Shown here piece after piece: positions 8,500-19,195 of a stretch of DNA of 64,000 nt (positions are counted from its first letter, which is position 1; the number at the start of each line of letters is the position of its first letter). Origin of the DNA: Scleromatobacter sp039920745. GTDB taxonomy: Bacteria > Pseudomonadota > Gammaproteobacteria > Burkholderiales > Burkholderiaceae_C. Location of the stretch: NCBI GenBank assembly GCA_039920745.1, contig JBDSDD010000049.1, positions 1-64,000 of the forward strand. The letters run 5' to 3'. The position numbers and the translations under genes were made by a program. The notes under the pieces are model-generated. The model was given only the letters and a program-made list of their open reading frames with translations. It was not told the origin of the DNA and made no database searches.

Positions 8500-10365
8500 T
8501 CACGGCGCCACGATCGTCGTGTTGACCAGCGTCACCGAGGCCGTGAGGCCGATTGCGCGGCCCACCAGCGTCGTCTGGATGGTCTGGCCAGCGGTCGAGA
8601 TCGTCACGCCGGCCGGCGCGATGATCGTGCCCACCATCAGGCTGCCGGTCTCGATGCGGGCGGCACTGCCGACTTGCCAGAAGACATTGGCGGCGCGCGC
8701 GCCGTTGATCAGCATCACGTGGCGCGGCGTGGCGGGCAGGCCCACCGTCAGTGCCGAGGCGCTCTGGAACACCCACGTCGCGTTGGCATCGCCCTGGGCG
8801 TCGAGCACCAGGTCACCGGTGGTGATGTCGAACGTTCCCAGGGCCGACGTGTAGGTGCCCGGCAGCAGTGTCTGGCCGCCAAGTTGGCCGGCACCCGGGT
8901 CGCTGCCAGGAGGCATCGCAGCCAGTGCGTTGTAGGCGGCCTGTGCATCGGCACGCGCCTGCGTGGCGATGGCCATCGTGGCCGGCGTGCCCGGTGCGGG
9001 CGGCGCGCAGTTGATCGCACCGTTGACTGCGCCGACGTTGAGCGGGGTTTGCGTGTAGACGTGCAGCGAGTCGTGGAAGCCGGTCACCAGCGTGCAGGCG
9101 GCCGTTGTTCCGAGGTCGCCCTGGACAACCGTGTTGATGCCCTGGTTGGTGACACCCGCGCCGCCACCGAAGGCGCCGAAGGTGGCCGCGCCACCGAGCG
9201 CCACCGCCGGCGTGCAGGCTTGCGTGCCGGTGCTGAAGCTCCAGACCTTGGCCATGGCCAGCGGGTTGCCGGCCAGGTCCGTCGCGCCGGTGGTGATCGT
9301 CGCCACGAACGTGGTGCTGGGCGCGAAGCCGGCCGCGTCAGTCGGCACGAAGGTGGCGAGCATGGCGACCGCGTCGTAGGACACGGTACCCGGTACCGCG
9401 ACGCCGCCGGCCGTCACGCTGAACGTGGCGGCGTTGATGGTGGTCGGGTCCATGGCTTCGCTGAACGAGGCGGTGAGGGTCTTCGTCAGGCAATTGCCGA
9501 CACTGGTGTCCGCCGGGTTGACCGACAGGATGGTCGGCGCGGTGACGTCACCGATGGCCGAGGTGGTGAAGGTCCACACATGGTCGCTTGCCGCGGGCAG
9601 CATCGACGCGTCCCCGGCCAGGCCATTGCCGGCGAGATCGGTCGCCGCCGACGTGATCGTGGCGGTGAACAGCGTGTTGCTGGCCAGTGGCGACGTCGTC
9701 GGCGTGAAGGTGGCCGTGCGCGACGCCACCGAGTAGTTGACCGTGCCGACGACGGCCGTGCCCAGCGTCGTGTTCGTGAGCTTGAAGGTGGTGGCGGACA
9801 GGCTGGCCGGTGCCATGTCTTCGCTGAAGGCCGCGGTGATGCGGGTGTTCGGGGGCGTGGCGGCGGCTGCGTTCACGGGCACCGTGACGATGACGCTGGG
9901 ACGCGTGACGTCACCCGACGCCGCTGTCTGGAAGCTCCAGGTGAACGGCAGCGCCAGCGCGACGCCGGTGGTATCGGTGACGCTGGTGCTCAACGTCGCC
10001 GAGCACAGCGTGTTCGCGGGCAGTGCCGCGTTGGGCGTCAGGATCGCCGTGTTCGTGGCGGCGTCGTAGGTCACCGCGGCAGCGACGGCCGAGCCGGTCG
10101 GGCAGGCCAGCGTGAAGCTGGTCGCGGTCACCGTGGCCGCGGAAATCGGCTTGCTGAACGTGGCACGCACATCACTGGAGGTGGCGACGCCGCTGACCAC
10201 CGGCGAAGTGGCGGCCGGTACCGTCGACGTCACGCTCGGGCGCACGCTGACGCCCGGTGCGCCCAGGATCGGATCCGTGCCGCCGGAACAGCCCGCGACG
10301 AGGACCGCGAGCAAGGCAGGCAGCCACGCTCCGGGGAAGGTATTGAAACGCAGAAGTCGGGTCAT
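8500..10365 (-). CDS. Ig-like/DUF3494 ice-binding-type lipoprotein
   Basis: This 621-residue surface lipoprotein has a lipoprotein signal peptide ending in LVAGC. Three divergent Ig-like (Big_5/SbsA-like) repeats of about 115 residues follow, each opening like PSV..TVP and containing TFSK/AFSEDM/SFSEAM and closing in a WSF/WTF-T motif. The last ~200 residues are a DUF3494 ice-binding-like beta-solenoid (TNQGINTVVQGDLG ... ATWVFQSASALTVG ... NVFWQVGSAARIETG ... TLVGRAIGLTASVTL). The DUF3494 fold includes ice-binding proteins of cold-adapted microbes, but it also occurs in mesophiles as an adhesin-like module. Ice binding cannot be claimed from sequence alone. It is probably the first gene of an operon with the OmpA-family gene. 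Confidence 0.87.
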   Translation of the reverse strand: MTRLLRFNTFPGAWLPALLAVLVAGCSGGTDPILGAPGVSVRPSVTSTVPAATSPVVSGVATSSDVRATFSKPISAATVTATSFTLACPTGSAVAAAVTYDAATNTAILTPNAALPANTLCSATLSTSVTDTTGVALALPFTWSFQTAASGDVTRPSVIVTVPVNAAAATPPNTRITAAFSEDMAPASLSATTFKLTNTTLGTAVVGTVNYSVASRTATFTPTTSPLASNTLFTATITSAATDLAGNGLAGDASMLPAASDHVWTFTTSAIGDVTAPTILSVNPADTSVGNCLTKTLTASFSEAMDPTTINAATFSVTAGGVAVPGTVSYDAVAMLATFVPTDAAGFAPSTTFVATITTGATDLAGNPLAMAKVWSFSTGTQACTPAVALGGAATFGAFGGGAGVTNQGINTVVQGDLGTTAACTLVTGFHDSLHVYTQTPLNVGAVNGAINCAPPAPGTPATMAIATQARADAQAAYNALAAMPPGSDPGAGQLGGQTLLPGTYTSALGTFDITTGDLVLDAQGDANATWVFQSASALTVGLPATPRHVMLINGARAANVFWQVGSAARIETGSLMVGTIIAPAGVTISTAGQTIQTTLVGRAIGLTASVTLVNTTIVAP

Positions 10366-10677
10366 AGCGGTCTCGCCTTGGTATCTTGATTCGATGCAGG
10401 ACGCATCGAGCAGCCCCGAAAAGGGACTGTGCCTTGTCGTGCCGGAACAGATCTCCGGACACTTGAGCGAATGAACCGCGCACGACGCGCCTGAGCGTCC
10501 TCATCGACGTCCGAGGCGTCGATGTTGCTGTCTTGTTCTCACGAAGGTCAGCAGGGCAGGCAGCGTGCCCGCCCGTGGAAAGGTCGTCGCTGCGCGGCCG
10601 CCGGCCTCCTGCGCGTGAGCCAGCGACCGCGAAGCACCGTGCTGCAGCGCAGCCGATGGCGACAGGGAGTTGCGGCC
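10366..10677. other. 312-bp intergenic region between two minus-strand genes
   Basis: I see no gene. It is the 3' flank of the flavoprotein gene and the 5' flank of the DUF3494 lipoprotein gene. An 8-bp inverted repeat, CATCGACG (10502-10509) with CGTCGATG (10517-10524), could form a small hairpin but has no T-run on either strand. No confident promoter was identified. Confidence 0.5.
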
Positions 10678-12201
10678 CTACTGCGGCGCAATCCCCTGCC
10701 CCGGCCGGAACACCCACGTCGGGTCATAGGCCGCCTTGACCTGCACCAGGCGCGCATGGTTGGCGCCGTAGTAGGCCGCCTGCCAGTTCGTCAACCCCGG
10801 ATCGAGGTAGTTCTGGTAGGCCTCGCCGCTGCTCCACGGGCTCATCGCCGTGCGCGCGGCGCTGACCACCTGGCGGGCGGTGGCGACGTCGGAGGCCGAG
10901 ACGACCACCGGGCCCGAGACGTAGTACTGCGCGCTGAACAAGGCGTTGCGGTGCACGAAAGCCGTCGCGTCGAGCGCGACGTCGGCGATGGCGCCGCCCA
11001 TCAGATCCATGATGACCAGCAGCGGCGTGACGCCAACCGCCGCGCTGACCTGGCCCAGCAAGGCCTGGATGCCGGCCGCGGGCAGCGCGGTGTTGAAGAA
11101 GTCGGAGGTCGCGACGAAGCTGCCGCGTGACACCTGGCCGCCTGGGGTCTCGCTGGCCAGGTGGCACTGCGAGACCGTCTTGCCATTGCAGCTCGCCAGG
11201 ATCGTGGTGTGGAACGCTTGCGTCTGCGCGCTCTGCGACGTCGGCGCGACGCCCGCGCCCGCGAGGAACTGGGCCCAATGCGGGCTGAAGTCAGCCGTCG
11301 TGCCGATGCACACGCCCGACACCTCGATCACCGGCGAGCCCGACTGCGTCGCGGCGAGCAACAGACCCGACCAGATCGTGTCGGGCAGCGTCTGCGGCCA
11401 GGCCTGCCACGCCGCGATCACGCGGGCGGCGTCGGCCCAGGCGAAGTCGGCGGAGAAGCTGGTGAGGTCGCTGGTGGCGAAGGTGTCGAAGGTCATCGAC
11501 GTGACGACGCCGAAGTTGCCCCCGCCGCCGCCGCGCAAGGCCCAGAACAGGTCCGCGTGCGTGCTCGCGTCGCAGGTGACGATGCTGCCGTCGGCCAGCA
11601 CCACTTGCGCCGCGACGAGGCGGTCGCAGGTCAGGCCGTAGGCGCGGTCCAGCACGCCGATGCCGCCGCCTTGAGTGATGCCCGCGATCCCGATCGTCGG
11701 GCAGGAGCCGGACGGGATGCACACGCCCTGGGCCGACAGCTGGTCGTAGACATCCACCAGCTTGGCGCCGGCGCCGATCGTGGCGGTGCCAGCGCCGAGG
11801 GTGATGGTGTCGAGCAGGCCGACGTCGATCACCATGCCCGTCGTCGTGGCGTCGCCGGTGTAGCCGTGACCACCCGAGCGCACCGTCAACGGCAGGCTGT
11901 TCGCGCGCGCGAACGCGAGCGCCAGCGTGACGTCGTTGGCGGAGGCCACGCGCACCAGCGCCTGCGGCACGGTGGCGTCATAGATCGCGTTGAACACGGG
12001 CGCGGCCAGCGTGAAGCCCGGGGCGCCCGGCAGCAGCACGCTGCCTTGCATCTGGCTGGCCAGTGACGACCAGATCGGACCCGAGGGCGGTGGCGGCGCC
12101 GGGGCCGCGGAAGAACCGCCCCCACCGCCGCAACCGGTCAAGCCAAGGGCCGCGGCCGAGCCGGCGGTGGCCGCTGCTGCAATGAACTCTCTGCGATCCA
12201 A
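10678..12201 (-). CDS. Tat-exported BBE-type FAD-linked oxidoreductase (lipoprotein)
   Basis: This 507-residue oxidase belongs to the FAD_binding_4 (PCMH) plus BBE family. The N-terminus has a twin-arginine signal (DRREF) running into a lipobox LTGC and a poly-Gly stretch, so it is probably Tat-exported and lipid-anchored. RSGGHGYTG carries the His expected to bind FAD covalently, and IPSGSCPTIG has the second, Cys attachment site typical of bicovalent BBE-like oxidases. The C-terminal NYLDPGLTNWQAAYYGANHARL is the BBE motif. The start is a TTG with GGAG 6 bases upstream; no ATG gives the signal. Substrates of this family are carbohydrates or aromatic alcohols; here unknown. The LysR gene is upstream on the same strand. 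Confidence 0.87.
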   Translation of the reverse strand: MDRREFIAAAATAGSAAALGLTGCGGGGGSSAAPAPPPPSGPIWSSLASQMQGSVLLPGAPGFTLAAPVFNAIYDATVPQALVRVASANDVTLALAFARANSLPLTVRSGGHGYTGDATTTGMVIDVGLLDTITLGAGTATIGAGAKLVDVYDQLSAQGVCIPSGSCPTIGIAGITQGGGIGVLDRAYGLTCDRLVAAQVVLADGSIVTCDASTHADLFWALRGGGGGNFGVVTSMTFDTFATSDLTSFSADFAWADAARVIAAWQAWPQTLPDTIWSGLLLAATQSGSPVIEVSGVCIGTTADFSPHWAQFLAGAGVAPTSQSAQTQAFHTTILASCNGKTVSQCHLASETPGGQVSRGSFVATSDFFNTALPAAGIQALLGQVSAAVGVTPLLVIMDLMGGAIADVALDATAFVHRNALFSAQYYVSGPVVVSASDVATARQVVSAARTAMSPWSSGEAYQNYLDPGLTNWQAAYYGANHARLVQVKAAYDPTWVFRPGQGIAPQ

Positions 12202-12436
12202 TGTGCGCTCCGATGCTGCGTCACCGGATGCGGTCGACCGGCCTGACGCTGTGGAGGTTCGTGACCGCAGCGACGATAGCGCGGGGTGCGCAGCGAGTGT
12301 CACCAAAGCCGATGCCCGACGAACCAGGCGCCGAATGAACGGCGGCCGGGCGGGGTCGCCGACACCGTGGCCGTCAAGTCGCCGACCCTGCGCCTGCGAC
12401 AGGGGAGCTCGCGCGGAACCCAGCCTGAGCGTCGCA

Positions 12437-13360
12437 CTATCGGCCGTCGACCAGTTTGGCGAAGCCACTGGCACGGAAGCGCTCCACGACGAAATCGACG
12501 AACGCGCGGGTCTTGGGGGGCAGCAGGCTGCGCGACGGGTAGTAGATCGACAGCGGCCCGGCGTCGCTGTACCAGCCCGGCAGCAGCCGCACCAGCTCGC
12601 CGCTGGCGATGGCCGCGAACGCGAACGGCATCGGCACCAGCGCGACACCCAGGCCCTGGCGCGCGGCCTGCGCGATCGCCTCGGGATCGCTGAAGATCAG
12701 GCGCGGCCGGCACGCCACCGGCTGGTCGACCGTGCGGCGCGTGCGCAGCGTCCAGGGCCGCACGCGGCCGGACGGCGTCGAGCGCCGCATGATGCCGTCC
12801 AACCCGGCGAAGTCGGCCGGCTGCTGCGGCAGCGCGCGCCCCGCGAGGTAGGCCGGCGACGCCACCGCGACGATGTGCACCGGTGCCAGCTCGCGCGCGA
12901 CGACGCCCGGCGTCAGCGCGAAGCCGCCGCCCACCGCGGCGTCGAAGCCCTCGCCGACGAGGTCGATGCGGCGGTTGTCGAAGTGCCAGTCGGGCAGCAC
13001 CGCTGGATGCCGTGCCAGGAACTCGCCGAGCAGCGGCACGAGGAAGTTGCGGCCCAGCGCCTGCCCCATGCTGACCTTGAGCGTGCCGGCGGGCTCGGCA
13101 CCGTCGTCGCGCAGGCCCGAGATCGCGGCGTCCAGCGCGGCCAGCGGGTCGCGAACCTGCGCGAGAAAGCGCTCGCCGGCCTCCGACAGTGCGAGGCGCC
13201 GCGTGCTGCGGTGGAACAGCCGCGCGCCGATGTGCGCCTCCAGCCGCGCCACGTTCTTGCTCACCGCCGCGGCCGACACGCCCAGGCTGCGCGCGGCCGC
13301 CGAGAAGCTGCCGTGTTCGGCGGAGCGGACGAAGGCGTTCAGGGAGGACAGGTCGGCCAT
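12437..13360 (-). CDS. LysR-family transcriptional regulator
   Basis: This 307-residue regulator has an N-terminal winged helix-turn-helix (residues about 1-60: LNAFVRSAEHGSFSAAARSLGVSAAAVSKNVARLE) and a LysR substrate-binding domain (about 90-300). It resembles the large group of DsdC/CrgA-like regulators. It is divergent from the secreted alpha/beta hydrolase gene across a 125-bp AT-richer intergenic region, the classic LysR arrangement, so the hydrolase is its probable target. The flavoprotein gene lies downstream on its own strand and could also be a target. A short dyad ATCT-CCAA-AGAT at 13393-13404 in the shared intergenic region is a candidate binding site. The effector is unknown. Confidence 0.9.
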   Translation of the reverse strand: MADLSSLNAFVRSAEHGSFSAAARSLGVSAAAVSKNVARLEAHIGARLFHRSTRRLALSEAGERFLAQVRDPLAALDAAISGLRDDGAEPAGTLKVSMGQALGRNFLVPLLGEFLARHPAVLPDWHFDNRRIDLVGEGFDAAVGGGFALTPGVVARELAPVHIVAVASPAYLAGRALPQQPADFAGLDGIMRRSTPSGRVRPWTLRTRRTVDQPVACRPRLIFSDPEAIAQAARQGLGVALVPMPFAFAAIASGELVRLLPGWYSDAGPLSIYYPSRSLLPPKTRAFVDFVVERFRASGFAKLVDGR

Positions 13361-13485
13361 GCGCGATTTTAAACCTTTGGTTGAAGCAGATTATCTCCAA
13401 AGATGACTTGTCGAGGTGCGCTTCCAACCGCACACTCAATAGGACAACCAACAATCCTTCCCTCGTTTCCGCAAAGGATCCACTC

Positions 13486-14406
13486 ATGCGCTCCCCGCTT
13501 GTCGCCCTGTTCACCGGCCTCGCCATCGCCGCGTCGGCCACCCCGTCCCACGCCGAGACCTTCGATTTTCCCGCCGGCTTCGTCGCCCGCGACGTCGCCA
13601 CCAACGGCAGCACGATCCACGTGCGCTCGGCCGGCAGCGGCCCGGCAGTGGTGCTGCTGCACGGCTACGGCGAGACGGGCGACATGTGGATCCCGCTGGC
13701 TGCGGTACTGGCCAAGGATCACCTGGTCATCGTGCCCGACCTGCGCGGCCTGGGGCTGTCGGCCAAGCCCACGGGCGGGTTCGACAAGAAGACGCAGGCC
13801 GCCGACGTCGCCGGCGTGATGGACGCGCTCGGCGCCTCCAGGGCCGACGTCGTCGCGCACGACATCGGCAACATGGTGGCCTTCCAGTTCGCCGCGCGCT
13901 ATCCGCAGCGCGTGCGCCGCCTGGTGTTGATCGACGCGCCGGTGCCCGGCGTCGGCCCGTGGGACGACATCCTCAAGAGCCCGCTGCTGTGGCACTTCCG
14001 CTTCGGCGGCCCCGACATGGAACGTCTCGTCGCCGGACGCGAGCGCATCTACCTCGACCGCTTCTGGAACGAGTTCTCGGCCTCGCCCGAGCACTTCAGC
14101 GAAGCCGCGCGGGTGCACTACGCGGCGCTGTACGCGATGCCCGGCGCGATGCACTCGGGCTTCGCGCAGTTCGCGGCGTTCGACCAGGACGTCATCGACA
14201 ACCGCGCGTTCCTCGCGCACGGCCGACTGAAGATGCCTGTGCTGGCGGTCGGCGGCGCGAAATCATTCGGCCCGATGATGGCCGTCGTCATGCGTGCGGC
14301 CGCGGACGACGTGACCGAGGCCCAGGTGCCCGGCTCCGGCCACTGGACGATGGAAGAAAACCCGGTCTTCACCACGCAGCTGGTGACGGACTTCCTCGCG
14401 CGCTGA
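13486..14406 (+). CDS. Secreted alpha/beta hydrolase (epoxide hydrolase/haloacetate dehalogenase-like)
   Basis: This 306-residue protein has a cleavable signal peptide (ending ATPSHAET), so it is periplasmic. The hydrolase fold shows the oxyanion motif HGYGET, a nucleophile elbow VVAHDIGN with Asp as nucleophile, a cap region around RFWNEFSASPEHF, and a C-terminal GSGHW catalytic His. An Asp nucleophile marks the epoxide hydrolase/dehalogenase group rather than Ser esterases. The ATG at 13486 was chosen for the signal peptide and because the upstream frame runs into the regulatory region. It is divergent from the LysR regulator. Substrate is not predictable; an epoxide or halo-acid is a reasonable guess. 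Confidence 0.85.
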   Translation: MRSPLVALFTGLAIAASATPSHAETFDFPAGFVARDVATNGSTIHVRSAGSGPAVVLLHGYGETGDMWIPLAAVLAKDHLVIVPDLRGLGLSAKPTGGFDKKTQAADVAGVMDALGASRADVVAHDIGNMVAFQFAARYPQRVRRLVLIDAPVPGVGPWDDILKSPLLWHFRFGGPDMERLVAGRERIYLDRFWNEFSASPEHFSEAARVHYAALYAMPGAMHSGFAQFAAFDQDVIDNRAFLAHGRLKMPVLAVGGAKSFGPMMAVVMRAAADDVTEAQVPGSGHWTMEENPVFTTQLVTDFLAR

Positions 14407-14483
14407 ACCTCCGCCCTCCCCTGTTGCGCAACAGCACCAGGGATTTCGCGGACCGCCTGGATACGGCAGGGGGTTCATCACGG

Positions 14484-14515
14484 GAGTCATGACTTCGTCA
14501 TGCGCGGCGCATAAC
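14484..14515 (+). promoter_or_regulatory. Pho-box-like promoter of the nucleotidase gene
   Basis: Two GTCAT pentamers (14486-14490 and 14497-14501) repeat with an exact 11-bp period, giving an 18-bp GAGTCAT-N4-TCGTCAT element (14484-14501). This is the spacing of PhoB boxes (two 7-bp repeats separated by 4 bp). A -10-like CATAAC starts 8 bp later at 14510-14515, as in PhoB-activated promoters that lack a -35. The downstream gene encodes a phosphate-releasing nucleotidase, a typical Pho-regulon member. Binding is inferred. Confidence 0.5.
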
Positions 14516-14548
14516 GTCCGCGCTTTTGTCGAATCACGAGAGCTCCCG

Positions 14549-16602
<2,054 letters not shown>

Positions 16603-16606
<4 letters not shown>

Positions 16607-17352
16607 AGCGCACGATCGCCGGCGTGGCCCTGGGGGCCACCCTCGCGGTCGCGGTGGCCGCGACGCGGCCCTTCTGGGTTGCCCCGGACGCCGCGCAGGC
16701 GCAGTCCTGGCTTCACGACGCGGCCGATCGCCACGACGCGGGCGCCGAGGCCTCGCTCGCGCGCTGGTCCGCGCGCGCCAACGCGGATGCGCGTCACGCG
16801 TACGCAGCCCTGCTCGCGCATCGCGGCGACGGCCTGTCGCACCAGCAGCTCGAACAGGTGCTGGACGCCGGCGCCAGCGCTGGCGATGCCGTCGCGGCAA
16901 CCCAGTTGGCCGAGCTCCTCGCGGGCGCGGGCGTTGGCGCAAGGGCGGGCGACAAGCACGACGACCCGCGCATCGCGCGCCTGCTTGCGCAAGGCGGCGC
17001 TGGCCACGTGCCGGCCGCGTCGCGCCTGCTGGCGCTGCGTGCGCTGGATGCGTCCAGGGGCCAACCCGATGTCGCGCTCGCGGCCACGCTGCTGGGCCAG
17101 GCCGCGGACGGCGGCGATGCCCCCGCGATGTTTCTCTACGCGAACATGCTGCGTGCGGGACAGGGCGTGGCGCGCGACGATGCGCGCGCCCTGGCGCTCT
17201 ACACCCGCGCCAGCGACGCCGACTACGCGCCGGCCCTCCAGGCGCTCGCCCTCGCGTGGCGTTACGGCGAGCTGGGACTGCAGGCCGACGCCTCGCAGTC
17301 GCGGCTGATGGATCACGAAGCGGCAGAGGCCGTGGCGCACGCTGCTCGCTGA
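16603..17352 (+). CDS. Sel1/TPR-repeat protein coupled to the nucleotidase
   Basis: This 249-residue alanine-rich protein has an N-terminal hydrophobic signal/anchor segment and several Sel1-like helix pairs. The clearest are AADGGDAPAMFLYANMLRAGQGVARDDARALALYTRAS and the following unit. Sel1 repeats are protein-protein interaction scaffolds, and the signal suggests an envelope location. It starts with GTG inside the GTGA overlap with the preceding stop, so expression follows the nucleotidase. It may help place or protect the nucleotidase, but no specific role can be read. Two strong hairpins follow its stop. Confidence 0.75.
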
Positions 17353-17363
17353 GCGGCGTGTTC

Positions 17364-17407
17364 GCATCGGCGCCCAGGAGCGCCGATGCCTGCCGGGGTA
17401 CCCCGGC
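17364..17407 (+). terminator. Tandem GC-rich hairpins after the nucleotidase operon
   Basis: A perfect 10-bp stem GCATCGGCGC/GCGCCGATGC (17364-17373 and 17380-17389) is followed by a 16-bp perfect palindrome GCCGGGGTACCCCGGC (17392-17407). They lie 12 bp after the Sel1-protein stop. There is no U-tract, so this is either a non-canonical terminator or an mRNA 3'-end stabiliser. Confidence 0.4.
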
Positions 17408-17567
17408 TTCCCGCGCGCCCGGGCCTCCGATGCCACGGTCGAGCAGGAGATTCACGAGTTCCGTGTAATCCTGCAGCTTCGCGTCGCTTCGCGACCAAGC
17501 CTGTGCGGTGGCGCGTCCGATGCCGGCTACGCCCGGTTACAGTCGGCGCCGATCGTCCCTCGCTTCC

Positions 17568-19148
17568 ATGTCCGAATCGTCCTCCTTCCTGCCAACCACC
17601 GCCGCGTTGATGCCGCTGCCGGAGGCCAGCGACGCCTTGCCGGTGGGCACGCGCGTGGGAGAGTTCGAGATCCAGGAGGTGATCGGAGTCGGCGGTTTCG
17701 GGATCGTCTACCGGGCCTGGGAGCCAGCGCTCGAGCGCGAGGTCGCGCTCAAGGAATACATGCCCATGGGCATGGTCGGCCGCGGCCCCGATGGCCACGT
17801 CACGTTGCGCTCGCGCACCCACGAAGCGGACTTCAGCCTCGGCCTGCGCTCGTTCGTCAACGAGGCGCGTCTGCTCGCGCGTTTCGACCACCCGTCGCTC
17901 GTCAAGGTGCATCGTTTCTGGGAGGCGAACGGCACGGCCTACATGGCGATGCCTTTCTACAAGGCCCAGACGCTGCGCCAGCGCCGCCAGGACATGGGGT
18001 CGCAACCGCCGACACAGGCGTGGCTGATGTCGATGATCGAGCCCCTGATCGGTGCCTTGGCTGAAATGCACCGCGCCAACGTCTACCACCGCGACATCGC
18101 CCCCGACAACATCCTGTGGTGCGCCGACAATCACCCGGTGCTGCTGGACTTCGGCGCCGCCCGGCACGTGCTGGCCGATCGAACGCAGACGCTCACGGCC
18201 ATCCTCAAGCCGCAGTTCGCCCCCATCGAGCAGTACGCCGACGCGCAGGCGATGCGCCAGGGGCCGTGGACGGATGTCTTCGCGCTCGCGAGCACCTGCT
18301 ACTTCATGCTGACGGGCCGTCCGCCGCTGCCCGCCACCGCGCGCATCCTGGGCGACGACCTGACGCCCCTGGCGCAGCTGGCGCCGCCCGGCTTTGCCGC
18401 CCACGTGCTCGCCACGCTGGACTGGGCCATGGCGGTGCGCCCCCAGGATCGGCCACAGTCGGTCACGGCCCTCTGGGACGCCCTGCACGGCCACCTGAAG
18501 GTGCCGGCGCGCGTAGTCGACGTTTTCGCCTCGCCGGAGCCCCCGCCGGCCAGCGCGACCCAGTTCGAGAGGACGGTCCAGACCTATGCGGGTTCGGGCG
18601 TCGACTCGGCGCAAGGCGACCCCTCGGCGGACGCCTGGTTGCGTTCGTCCCGAAGTGGATCGACGGTGCCCGCCCAGCGCGCGGACGGCAGGCGGCTGCA
18701 TGCGGTCGTCCGCAGGCTCCAACCCCATCGAAGCCTGCTGCTGCTCCTCGCCGTGGCGCTGGTCACGGGAACGGCCTGGTTCGCACGCTCGCGCGACGCC
18801 CGCGAGACCCTCGACGCGGCCGCCAGCGAGGCGTCGTCGCCCGCGGCAGGCATCGTCCTCGCAGCGTCCGCGCCCTTGCCCGGCGTGCTGGAGCCCGCGC
18901 TCGGCAGCGCGGCGCGCGTGGCGTCCGCGGCCGGGTCGTCCGTTGCTGCGCAGGCCAGGCCGACGTCGTCGGCGAGCGCCTCGCGGGCAATGGGCCCGCG
19001 CGAGACCTGCGTGGCTGGCAAGTCCTCCAACGTGGATGAATGCGTTCGACGCGCCTGCAGGAGCGAGCCGCGCTTCAAGCGATTCGAGATGTGCCTGCGC
19101 CTCCAGCGCAAGGCCGATCCCTGGTGGCGGTTCTTCAAGACGGGGTGA
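17568..19148 (+). CDS. Membrane-anchored Ser/Thr protein kinase (Hanks type)
   Basis: This 526-residue protein has an N-terminal kinase domain (residues about 25-300): glycine loop GVGGFGIVYRA, catalytic Lys in VALKEY, catalytic loop YHRDIAPDNILW, and DFG in LLDFGAARH. A linker, one transmembrane helix (SLLLLLAVALVTGTAWFA, near residue 395) and an Ala/Ser-rich external part follow. The C-terminus is Cys-rich (C..NVDEC..RAC..MCL). It probably phosphorylates cytosolic targets, with the small external domain as a possible sensor. The ATG at 17568 is chosen because the kinase N-terminus follows directly. No cognate phosphatase gene is adjacent, which is unusual but not rare. Confidence 0.88.
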   Translation: MSESSSFLPTTAALMPLPEASDALPVGTRVGEFEIQEVIGVGGFGIVYRAWEPALEREVALKEYMPMGMVGRGPDGHVTLRSRTHEADFSLGLRSFVNEARLLARFDHPSLVKVHRFWEANGTAYMAMPFYKAQTLRQRRQDMGSQPPTQAWLMSMIEPLIGALAEMHRANVYHRDIAPDNILWCADNHPVLLDFGAARHVLADRTQTLTAILKPQFAPIEQYADAQAMRQGPWTDVFALASTCYFMLTGRPPLPATARILGDDLTPLAQLAPPGFAAHVLATLDWAMAVRPQDRPQSVTALWDALHGHLKVPARVVDVFASPEPPPASATQFERTVQTYAGSGVDSAQGDPSADAWLRSSRSGSTVPAQRADGRRLHAVVRRLQPHRSLLLLLAVALVTGTAWFARSRDARETLDAAASEASSPAAGIVLAASAPLPGVLEPALGSAARVASAAGSSVAAQARPTSSASASRAMGPRETCVAGKSSNVDECVRRACRSEPRFKRFEMCLRLQRKADPWWRFFKTG

Positions 19149-19195
19149 CGCGGCCCGGCGTCGACGCGGTTTCGCGCCCAGGCCAGAATCGGCCC

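Noticed and set aside
10502..10524. Inverted repeat CATCGACG/CGTCGATG as terminator
   Set aside because: Stem is short and no T-run follows on either strand; it is noted only as a hairpin.
13393..13404. Strong LysR binding site
   Set aside because: The ATCT-CCAA-AGAT dyad is only 4 bp per arm; such dyads are frequent by chance, so it is not listed as a feature.
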